Source of the DNA: Acidobacteriaceae bacterium
GTDB taxonomy: Bacteria > Acidobacteriota > Terriglobia > Terriglobales > Acidobacteriaceae
NCBI GenBank assembly: GCA_003140705.1
Contig: PLKU01000575.1
Location: 4,887-10,630 of the forward strand
Direction: 5' to 3'
Length of the DNA stretch: 5,744 bases
Shown here: positions 1 through 5,229 of the stretch, one piece after another
Layout of the letters: each line of letters begins with the position of its first letter
Position numbering within the stretch: the first letter of the stretch is position 1
The notes under the pieces: model-generated
What the model was told of the DNA's origin: nothing
Seen by the model: only the letters and a program-made list of their open reading frames with translations
Databases searched by the model: none
Translations under genes and position numbers: made by a program

Positions 1-1788
1 TTCGGCATCAGCCCCAACGGCGAATACGATTTCGGCGGCGGGACCGCATACACAGCGACCTTCGTCCCGTCGCAGAGTGGAAAGCATAACCTCAACCCCG
101 GCGATCCATTTCCCGACACGCTCTCAAGTCTCCTTGCTGGCAGCCCTTTTGAGTACACCGTCGCGGTCGCACCGCCTTACTTCTCGAACGGCCCGCACAT
201 CGGTCCCGCCGCCATCAGCCGCAATAACTTCGCTGCATACTTTGAGGACACCTGGAAAGCCACTCCGCGATTCACACTGAGCTACGGCGTGCGTTGGGAG
301 CTGTATCAGCCCATCACCGAGCGCGCACGGCGCACCTCGGGCTTTGTCACCGTGAACGGCGTCCAGGAGTTCGTCGTTAACCCCCAGCCCGGCTATCAAA
401 CCGATTGGCACGCATTCGAGCCGCGCATCCAGGCAGCGTGGCAAGTCACAAGCAAATTCTCAGCCCATGCCGGCGGCGGCATTACCTTGATTCCGCCTAA
501 TATCTGGCAGGATAACTTTCTCACCGGCTCGACGCCCTTTGCTGTCTATCCGCGTCTGCTCTCCGCCTCGGTCGCTCCCATTCATTACGGTTTCCAGATC
601 ACGCCCGCCGAGCTTCCAGAAACATACACGCCGCAAGGCGCTAACATCTTCGCCTCAGGAAGCAGCAACACCGTAGCGCCCAACACTGTCATGGACGTCA
701 ACCGCTACGAGCAGGATGTGGCCGCCCTCACTCCCGGTAACGGAGTCAGCGACCTCAATCTCAGCGCCATCGACCGCTCCTTTGACAACGCAACGCTTTA
801 CACCTGGACGGCGGGCCTGGAGCGGAAATTCGGCAATCTCACTGCCGACGCTAGTTATGTAGGAACTGCGAGTGAAAAGTTGCCGCGAGTCAGCTTTCCT
901 AATGGCTATCCCGGCGCCACTCCCGCCTTTGCGCCTTATACAACCTTCGATAGCGCTGGCAACGTTATCGGCGGCTTCGGTGTCGAAAACATCATGACGG
1001 CGACCGCTCACTCCACCTATCACGCACTGCAAACCTCCCTTTCAGGAACAATGGCTCACGGCGGTCCTGGTATTCAAGCAAGTTACACATGGGGCAAGTC
1101 TCTCGACGATACAAGCGGAGTGATTGCAGCGCAGAGCTTTTCGCAAAATCCCTTTGACACGCAGCCAGAAAAGGGCCCGTCTACCTTCGATGTGACCAAC
1201 TCTTTCGGCCTCAGCGTCGCCCAGGACCTGCACCTCGACAGCGTGCAGATGCTTCGCCCCATCGACAGAAAGGTCACTGGCGGATGGGAGCTGCTAAGCA
1301 TTTCCGGCATCAGTTCCGGTTTGCCCTTCACCGTCTACTCCGGTCTTCAGCAGACTGGTGCCGGCTCCTACGGCGCAGACCGCCCCGACCAGATCGCCAT
1401 TCCGCATCTCTCCACCGCGCGAGCCGCGCGACAGGATTACTTTGGACAGGGGCTCAACAATGCTGCCGATTACTTCTCCATCCCCATTCACGTTCCGGGC
1501 GGGACCGGGCCCAATCAGGGCGTATTCGGCACCCTCGGCCGCAATACCTTCAGAGGCCCCGCGTTTTATAACTACGACTTCGCACTCATCAAGAGCACGC
1601 CCTTCGGTCGCCGCCTGAGCGGAGCCGAACTCGTCAGCCTGCAATTCCGTGCGGAGTTCTTCAACCTCTTCAACATCGTCACGATGGGCCTGCCTGCCAA
1701 CATTCTCAATGGCTCCGGCTTTGGCGAGATCAGCAAGACCGCCGGCAACTCCCGGCAGATCCAGTTCTCTCTCAAACTCATTTATTAG
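1..1788 (+). CDS. TonB-dependent receptor, Oar-like (C-terminal part; 5' end outside window)
   Basis: Outer-membrane beta-barrel receptor of the Oar/carboxypeptidase-regulatory type, which takes up large substrates (often glycans or peptides) with energy from TonB-ExbBD. The frame is open from base 1, giving 595 visible residues; the N-terminal signal, regulatory-like and plug domains lie upstream of the window. Family landmarks in visible numbering: a YFEDTWKATPRFTL strand leading into GVRWE at about 96-100, a TFDVTNSFGLS segment near 395, GGWELLSISGISSGLPFTVYSG near 429-450, GRNTFRGP at 513-520, and RAEFFNLFN at 550-558. The protein ends in a beta strand QFSLKLIY, with a terminal aromatic residue as expected for recognition by the BAM machinery. 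The GTG at 289 is an internal Val codon in GVRWE, not a start. Such proteins are usually 1000-1200 residues, so roughly half is present. The substrate cannot be inferred. No frameshift or internal stop is seen. Confidence 0.93.
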   Translation, partial: FGISPNGEYDFGGGTAYTATFVPSQSGKHNLNPGDPFPDTLSSLLAGSPFEYTVAVAPPYFSNGPHIGPAAISRNNFAAYFEDTWKATPRFTLSYGVRWELYQPITERARRTSGFVTVNGVQEFVVNPQPGYQTDWHAFEPRIQAAWQVTSKFSAHAGGGITLIPPNIWQDNFLTGSTPFAVYPRLLSASVAPIHYGFQITPAELPETYTPQGANIFASGSSNTVAPNTVMDVNRYEQDVAALTPGNGVSDLNLSAIDRSFDNATLYTWTAGLERKFGNLTADASYVGTASEKLPRVSFPNGYPGATPAFAPYTTFDSAGNVIGGFGVENIMTATAHSTYHALQTSLSGTMAHGGPGIQASYTWGKSLDDTSGVIAAQSFSQNPFDTQPEKGPSTFDVTNSFGLSVAQDLHLDSVQMLRPIDRKVTGGWELLSISGISSGLPFTVYSGLQQTGAGSYGADRPDQIAIPHLSTARAARQDYFGQGLNNAADYFSIPIHVPGGTGPNQGVFGTLGRNTFRGPAFYNYDFALIKSTPFGRRLSGAELVSLQFRAEFFNLFNIVTMGLPANILNGSGFGEISKTAGNSRQIQFSLKLIY

Positions 1789-1808
1789 GCGCTGCTTTCC
1801 TGACTCAT

Positions 1809-1837
1809 TTGCCGCCCCTGGCCCTTGTTGGTATAAA
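1809..1837 (+). promoter_or_regulatory. sigma70-type promoter for the serine hydrolase gene
   Basis: A -35 element TTGCCG (1809-1814; 4 of 6 to TTGACA) is followed after exactly 17 bases by a -10 element TATAAA (1832-1837; 5 of 6 to TATAAT). Transcription would begin near 1844, leaving a leader of about 45 bases before the ATG at 1890. The spacing and intergenic position support the call. The same bases form a 10-base inverted repeat, so DNA or RNA structure could affect initiation. Confidence 0.55.
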
Positions 1838-1849
1838 GGGGGGCGGCAA
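1809..1849. repeat. GC-rich inverted repeat between receptor and hydrolase genes
   Basis: A perfect 10-base inverted repeat, TTGCCGCCCC (1809-1818) and GGGGCGGCAA (1840-1849), with a 21-base loop. Inside the loop CCTT (1823-1826) can pair with AAGG (1836-1839), extending the stem after a four-base bulge. It lies 20 bases after the receptor stop, where an intrinsic terminator would be expected, but it is followed by TCCCGGCTGCTTTTC, a poor U-tract. It may be a weak terminator for the receptor, or a dyad operator, since the -35 and -10 of the promoter called for the next gene fall within it. Confidence 0.5.
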
Positions 1850-1889
1850 TCCCGGCTGCTTTTCAAGCGTCAATGAATGAGGCAATCGC

Positions 1890-3224
1890 ATGACGACCCA
1901 AGGACCCATCAATATTGCTCGCGCAATCCTGCCGAGCCTGGTGCTTGCACTCTCCATCCAACCGCTGCCTGCGCAACATCCAGTCCACCACGCGCTTGAT
2001 CTCACGATCCACACGCCCGAATCTGTCGGCTTTTCGTCAGAGAGGTTGGAGCGGCTGCATGCGCTCATACAGAAAGAAGTGGACCAGAAGCAACTTGCCG
2101 GGGCTGTCACCATCCTCGCGCGTCACGGCAAAGTAGTGGAGTACCGCACCTATGGGCAGCGCGACATCGCCACCGGTGTCCCCTTAACGAAAGACACGAT
2201 CTTCCGCGATTACTCCATGACCAAGCCCGTCACCGGCGTGGCCATGATGATTCTCTACGAGCTGGGAAAGTGGTTCCCTAATGATCCCATCTCCAAATAC
2301 ATTCCTGAGTTCGCGAACCTGAAGGTCTACAAGGGCGTCGATGCAGACGGCAAAATGATTCTTGTCGATCCCGATCATGCGCCCACCATGCGCGAGCTGA
2401 TGACTCACACTGCGGGCTTCAGCTACGGTGGTGGTAAAACGCCGGCAGACGCCATGTATCACGACCTGGGTGTCATGCAATCCAAAAACCTTCAGGAGAT
2501 GATCGACAAGCTGGCGAAGATTCCGCTGCTCTATCAGCCCGGCAAGGGATGGCTTTACAGCTCATCGATGGATATCCAGGGCTATATCGTTGAGAAGCTT
2601 TCCGGCCAGTCTCTGCCCGACTTCATGCATGACCACATCTTCACGCCGCTCGGCATGAGAGACGCCGCCTTCTTCGTTCCAGAAGAGAAGCTGAAGCGCT
2701 TCGCCACCAACTATCACGGCGGCCCACAGGGTGAGCTGGTCCTCGGACCTCCGCCAACTTCTGCGCCGCACGACTACGCAGTGCCGCCGTCCATGGCATC
2801 GGGCGGCGGTGGTCTGGTTTCAACCGCGGAAGATTACTATCGCTTTGCCCAGATGTTGGCCAACAATGGCGAGTTGGACGGCAAACGTGTCCTGGCTCCA
2901 TCCACGGTAAAGTTGATGACCTCGAACCACGTCCCCGACAGCCTGCTCACCGGCGAATTCGGCATTGGCCTTTCGGTCATCCGGCCGGGCTTCGGCTGGG
3001 GCTACGACTGCGCAGTCGTTTTCGATCCGCCTGAAGCCAACCTCTCCGATGGCAAGGGGACATTCTTCTGGGATGGAGCTGCGGGCACCTGGTTCTGGGT
3101 CGACCCGACCAACGACATTGTCTTTGTCAGCATGATTCAGCGCATGTCCAGCCCAGACAACCATCCCCTCGAATACAAAAGCCATGCGGTTGTAGACCAG
3201 GCTCTCGTCGACCCAGCAAAATAG
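1890..3224 (+). CDS. exported serine hydrolase, beta-lactamase/family VIII esterase superfamily (PF00144)
   Basis: A 444-residue serine hydrolase of the class C beta-lactamase/D,D-peptidase/family VIII esterase fold, acting by an acyl-serine intermediate. The nucleophile motif is S109-M-T-K112, preceded by FRDY. LMTHTAGF at 170-177 is a family signature; the second catalytic motif is Y223-S-S225 in GWLYSSSMDIQGY. The third (KTG-equivalent) element is W394-D-G396 in FFWDGAAGTWFWVDP, where many relatives have W-G-G or H-T-G. An N-terminal signal peptide is likely: Arg11, a hydrophobic stretch at 12-23, then PLPA-Q with possible cleavage after Ala28, so the protein is periplasmic or secreted. 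The ATG at 1890 is chosen because TGAGG (1878-1882) sits 7 bases upstream and the start yields a complete signal peptide. The substrate is unknown; esterase or peptidase activity is at least as likely as beta-lactam hydrolysis, and resistance should not be inferred. Confidence 0.93.
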   Translation: MTTQGPINIARAILPSLVLALSIQPLPAQHPVHHALDLTIHTPESVGFSSERLERLHALIQKEVDQKQLAGAVTILARHGKVVEYRTYGQRDIATGVPLTKDTIFRDYSMTKPVTGVAMMILYELGKWFPNDPISKYIPEFANLKVYKGVDADGKMILVDPDHAPTMRELMTHTAGFSYGGGKTPADAMYHDLGVMQSKNLQEMIDKLAKIPLLYQPGKGWLYSSSMDIQGYIVEKLSGQSLPDFMHDHIFTPLGMRDAAFFVPEEKLKRFATNYHGGPQGELVLGPPPTSAPHDYAVPPSMASGGGGLVSTAEDYYRFAQMLANNGELDGKRVLAPSTVKLMTSNHVPDSLLTGEFGIGLSVIRPGFGWGYDCAVVFDPPEANLSDGKGTFFWDGAAGTWFWVDPTNDIVFVSMIQRMSSPDNHPLEYKSHAVVDQALVDPAK

Positions 3225-3260
3225 GTCCGCATCGCGAAAGCCGGCGAGGCTGGAAGCAAA

Positions 3261-3269
3261 TGCTACACT
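3261..3269 (+). promoter_or_regulatory. extended -10 promoter candidate for the methyltransferase gene
   Basis: TGCTACACT reads as an extended -10 (TG, one base, then TACACT; 4 of 6 to TATAAT). No convincing -35 lies 16-18 bases upstream, which is tolerated with an extended -10. Predicted initiation near 3276 leaves about 14 bases before the ATG at 3290, containing the Shine-Dalgarno AGGA (3278-3281). The gene may also be read from the hydrolase promoter, as no terminator is visible in the 65-base gap. Confidence 0.4.
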
Positions 3270-3289
3270 CCGGCTGAAGGAAGAGATGC

Positions 3290-4033
3290 ATGAAGGCAAC
3301 TGCGCTCGAGTTTCGTTTTCGAATGCTGATCAACCTCGCGATTGTGGTGTTGGGCTTCTGGGCACCGTGGACCGCGTCATGGAGCGCTGGCCAGCGCATC
3401 GCCATGGTGGAGTGGCTGCCACTTCAGCTGAGCCGCCTCAGCCTGCTCACCTTCTCGGTGGCTTCGCCTGTCGTCATTATTCTTGCCGCGCTCATCGCCT
3501 TTATCGGCGCCGTGCTGCGCGTATGGGGAACCGCATGGCTCGGGCCCGCCACAGTCCAGCACGGCGAGATGCAAGCCGGCGCAGTGATGGCCGACGGTCC
3601 TTATCGCTACGTCCGGAATCCGCTCTATCTCGGTCTCTGGTGCATGTTCGCTGCCCTGAGCTTCCTCATGCTTCCCACCGGCGCGCTGGTCACAATGATT
3701 CTTATCACCGTGTTCCTGTTGCGCCTCATCTTTGGCGAAGAGGCCTTTCTCGCCGTTCAGCTTGGCAAGCACTACCAAAACTACCTCAGCGCCGTGCCGC
3801 GCGTGATTCCGCGTCTCCACTCCACGCTGCCTCCAACTGGCCGCAATCCACACTGGCTCCATGCCGTGTTATCTGAGCTCACACCAATTGGAGTCTTTTT
3901 CACGCTGGCTTTTCTATCGTGGACCTACGACAACCGCCTGATCATGCGGTCGATTCTCATCACCTTCGGCGTGTCCCTGGTGGTCCGCGCGCTCCTGCCC
4001 GCCGTGAGCAAGGAAACTAATCTGCCGCAATAG
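3290..4033 (+). CDS. membrane methyltransferase, isoprenylcysteine carboxylmethyltransferase (ICMT/PEMT)-like
   Basis: A 247-residue integral membrane protein of the ICMT/phospholipid methyltransferase group, which transfers methyl from S-adenosylmethionine to a lipid-like or membrane-embedded substrate. The signature G103-P-Y-R-Y-V-R-N-P-L-Y-L-G115 forms part of the SAM pocket, with Asn110 where ICMT enzymes have His. The second conserved element is R145 with GEE at 149-151, then Y162 and Y165 ahead of VPRVIPRL. Hydrophobic segments lie near 13-31, 56-77 and 116-148. Unlike minimal family members, about 70 residues follow the PRVIPRL motif and hold two more likely membrane segments (about 197-212 and 217-237). 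The start is supported by AAGGAAGAG just upstream; the ATG at 3286 is in another frame. Bacteria lack the eukaryotic CaaX substrate, so the family name does not give the substrate. The last 17 bases overlap the convergent DUF4260 gene. Confidence 0.88.
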   Translation: MKATALEFRFRMLINLAIVVLGFWAPWTASWSAGQRIAMVEWLPLQLSRLSLLTFSVASPVVIILAALIAFIGAVLRVWGTAWLGPATVQHGEMQAGAVMADGPYRYVRNPLYLGLWCMFAALSFLMLPTGALVTMILITVFLLRLIFGEEAFLAVQLGKHYQNYLSAVPRVIPRLHSTLPPTGRNPHWLHAVLSELTPIGVFFTLAFLSWTYDNRLIMRSILITFGVSLVVRALLPAVSKETNLPQ

Positions 4034-4487
4034 CCTCTTCACGCCGCTTGCCCAACCGGCCAAGATGCGTCCATCCAAAGCCAGTCGAATACTTTAGCCC
4101 ATAGCCCATCAGCCGATCAACGCCAATATGATTGATCCAGATCAACGCAATCGGTATAAGTACGGGGCTTCGCAGCACGATTGCCGAAACAGCAAGCGTC
4201 GCCGGAGTCGCATAAGAATGAATGGCGTTGTAGATGCGTGCACCCCATCCGGCTCCGGCCAGATAGCCAAGCATCGAAAAGTCGGGTGCAATCCAAAGGG
4301 CGGCAAACAGCCACCAGCTTGCTCCTGTCCGCGCGTAGAACGCCGCTGACAGCGCTGCCGCCGCCAACCCTTCAAGGCGCAGCAGAAACACAACAGTAGA
4401 AACACCGGCGGGCGCCTGCTGAGGTGGCAAAGTATTCGCAGTGGAGATCGACGTATCCATAATTCGTCTGATGAGGCAATGCGGCAT
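4017..4487 (-). CDS. DUF4260 family small membrane protein
   Basis: A 156-residue protein of the DUF4260 family, function unknown. Family landmarks are LRLEGL at 36-41, PDFSMLGYLAG at 68-78, Y86-N-x-x-H-S-Y92, and a C-terminal block from W117 (WINHIGVDRLMGYGLKY) through GFGWTHLGRLG at 136-146. About four membrane segments are likely (near 34-51, 57-78, 93-106, 108-122), followed by a charged tail KRREE. The start is uncertain: the ATG at 4487 has GGAG only at a distance of about 15 bases, while the ATG at 4460 (residue 10) leaves a family-typical short N-terminus but has no clear Shine-Dalgarno. All conserved residues lie downstream of both. The 3' end overlaps the convergent methyltransferase gene by 17 bases. 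The HU terminator upstream implies its own promoter, but no convincing -10/-35 pair was found. Confidence 0.88.
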   Translation of the reverse strand: MPHCLIRRIMDTSISTANTLPPQQAPAGVSTVVFLLRLEGLAAAALSAAFYARTGASWWLFAALWIAPDFSMLGYLAGAGWGARIYNAIHSYATPATLAVSAIVLRSPVLIPIALIWINHIGVDRLMGYGLKYSTGFGWTHLGRLGKRREEAIAAD

Positions 4488-4524
4488 CGGGATTGAGTAT
4501 TTCTCCAGCCGCGATCCTCATCAG
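4468..4524. repeat. 9-base inverted repeat around the DUF4260 start
   Basis: CTGATGAGG (4468-4476) and CCTCATCAG (4516-4524) are perfect reverse complements 39 bases apart, bracketing the upstream start candidate at 4487. In the leftward transcript they could form a long-range stem; if translation begins at 4460 the whole structure would be leader. A 9-base match at this distance is expected about once in a window this size, so it may be chance. Confidence 0.3.
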
Positions 4525-4543
4525 CCAAACCACCGCGCCCCGC

Positions 4544-4579
4544 AAACGACAAAGGGGAAGAGCCATCGGCCCTTCCCCT
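4544..4579 (-). terminator. intrinsic terminator of the HU gene
   Basis: In the leftward transcript the stem AGGGGAAG/CTTCCCCT (bases 4572-4579 with 4553-4560) is 8 bp. One mismatch follows, then GCC/GGC pairs closing a three-base loop. The stem is followed by TTGTCGTTT, a moderate U-rich tail. It begins 20 bases after the HU stop codon. On the other strand the tail is GTTGCCC, so the leftward orientation is preferred. It separates HU from DUF4260. Confidence 0.72.
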
Positions 4580-4599
4580 GTTGCCCGCAGTCTGGAATG

Positions 4600-4896
4600 C
4601 TACTTCTTTGGCGGAGCGATGACGTCCTTGGCGGCCTTGGCCACGCGGAACTTCACAACGGTCTTGGCCTTGATCTTGATGGCGGCGCCGGTCTGGGGGT
4701 TGCGGCCGATGCGCGCCTTGCGGTCAGCCTTTACCAGTCGGCCGATACCGGGGATCACAAATACCCCGTTCTTCTTGGTTTCCTTGACGGCGGTCTCCGC
4801 CAGAAGATCAAGGAAAGCTGCGACTTGCTTGTTGGTCAGTTCGAGCTTCTCGGCCATTTGCCGCGTCAATGCGGTTTTGGTCAGTCCAGTTGCCAT
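4600..4896 (-). CDS. HU family DNA-binding protein
   Basis: A 98-residue histone-like nucleoid protein that binds DNA as a dimer with little sequence specificity, bending and compacting it and helping replication, recombination and transcription. The helical N-terminal body (about 5-41) carries the usual TK.AL...MA pattern. It is followed by the beta saddle with F46-V-I-P-G-I-G52, then R62-I-G-R-N-P-Q-T-G70 forming the DNA-gripping arm; Pro67 corresponds to the intercalating arm proline of HU/IHF. The final helix reads VKFRVAKAAKDVI, ending in a short PPKK tail. Length is close to the standard 90-100 residues. The start is secure: AAGGAG (4910-4905) lies 8 bases upstream of the ATG. The gene appears to be a single transcription unit, with its own terminator and a long A-tract-rich upstream region. 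HU and IHF subunits are not distinguished here; a homodimeric HU is the simplest reading. Confidence 0.96.
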   Translation of the reverse strand: MATGLTKTALTRQMAEKLELTNKQVAAFLDLLAETAVKETKKNGVFVIPGIGRLVKADRKARIGRNPQTGAAIKIKAKTVVKFRVAKAAKDVIAPPKK

Positions 4897-5022
4897 GTGA
4901 TGTTCTCCTTCTGAGCGACCCCTTGGGGCTGCCGGTGTTGCCTGGGGATTCTGTTGCTTGCGCTTACCGCATGGAGGGAGTGCGACCGAGGCAACGCTTG
5001 CACGTTTCCCCTGTATTCATGC

Positions 5023-5038
5023 GGGTTCTACAGAACCC
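5023..5038. promoter_or_regulatory. 16-base dyad (operator or leader hairpin) upstream of HU
   Basis: GGGTTCTACAGAACCC has 7-base perfect arms (5023-5029 and 5032-5038) with a 2-base centre. It lies about 127 bases upstream of the HU start codon, at or just after the predicted transcription start. As DNA it has the geometry of a site for a dimeric repressor; as RNA it could form a 6-bp stem with a four-base loop. No known regulator is recognised from the sequence. Confidence 0.4.
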
Positions 5039-5046
5039 TGTCGTTC

Positions 5047-5073
5047 GTTACATTGCGACTTCAGGCGTGGCAA
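5047..5073 (-). promoter_or_regulatory. weak promoter candidate for HU
   Basis: Read leftward, TTGCCA (5073-5068; 5 of 6 to TTGACA) is followed after 15 bases by TGTAAC (5052-5047; 4 of 6 to TATAAT). The spacer is short. An overlapping TTGACT (5079-5074) is an alternative -35, but would need a 21-base spacer. Position directly downstream of the phased A-tracts, which could act as an UP-like or curved upstream element, is the main support. Initiation would fall near 5040. Confidence 0.28.
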
Positions 5074-5178
5074 AGTCAATGGAAAAAGCCCTATTTCGGC
5101 AAAATTCCTCGGATTTTATGTGGATTTCTTCTGTTTTTGCCTGTTTTCATCCGGTTTAAGCGGTTTTGGCGGTGCAAA
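5072..5178. promoter_or_regulatory. phased A-tracts: predicted intrinsically curved DNA upstream of HU
   Basis: Runs of three to five A or T (one is AAAATT) have centres at about 5073, 5085, 5095, 5103.5, 5115.5, 5126, 5136, 5145.5, 5156, 5165.5 and 5177. That is eleven tracts with a mean spacing of 10.4 bases. From 5111 to 5170 every successive ten-base block carries one T-run at nearly the same offset. A-tracts repeated at the helical period are established to curve DNA. The region lies upstream of the HU promoter candidate, in an otherwise GC-rich chromosome. Confidence 0.65.
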
Positions 5179-5229
5179 CTCGGCTCCATTGCCTCAACGA
5201 CAGCAGTCCAGAGCAGCCGCGATAGACGC

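Larger units (their letters stand above)
4897..5229. other. 333-base intergenic region upstream of HU
   Basis: No protein-coding gene is supported here. It holds, in the leftward direction, the 3' flank of the DUF2461 gene with no clear U-tailed terminator, a run of phased A/T tracts (5072-5178), a weak candidate promoter (5047-5073), a 16-base dyad (5023-5038), and an HU leader ending in a strong Shine-Dalgarno. Rightward open frames crossing it have no family features and run into the DUF2461 gene antisense. Confidence 0.75.

Noticed and set aside
289..1788. Receptor gene starting at the GTG at 289
   Set aside because: The frame is open to base 1 and the upstream residues belong to the same barrel (YFEDTWKATPRFTLSYGVRWE), so this GTG is an internal Val.
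1294..1866. 190-residue leftward open frame
   Set aside because: It is antisense to the receptor gene and crosses the hydrolase promoter; its composition looks like a reverse-frame shadow of GC-rich coding sequence, with no domain or Shine-Dalgarno.
1873..1893. Seven-codon mini-frame (ATG at 1873, stop overlapping the hydrolase ATG as ATGA)
   Set aside because: It could suggest a leader peptide with translational coupling, but its ATG has no Shine-Dalgarno and such short frames arise readily by chance.
2820..3299. 159-residue leftward open frame opposite the hydrolase
   Set aside because: It is antisense to a well-supported gene, with no recognisable domain.
3286..3876. 196-residue rightward open frame starting four bases before the methyltransferase
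   Set aside because: It is Arg/Ser/His-rich with no family features and lies in a different frame of the methyltransferase gene, whose own frame has clear motifs and membrane segments.
4047..4064. CTTGCCC/GGCCAAG imperfect dyad as a shared terminator for the convergent pair
   Set aside because: It lies inside the DUF4260 coding region, has a mismatch and no U-tract in either direction.
4441..4914. 157-residue rightward open frame opposite the HU gene
   Set aside because: It runs antisense through the HU coding region and its terminator, and carries only mirror-image composition of HU.
5011..5033. LexA (SOS) box near the HU upstream dyad
   Set aside because: CTGT and ACAG are present, but 15 bases apart instead of 8, and the dyad does not match the SOS consensus types I know.
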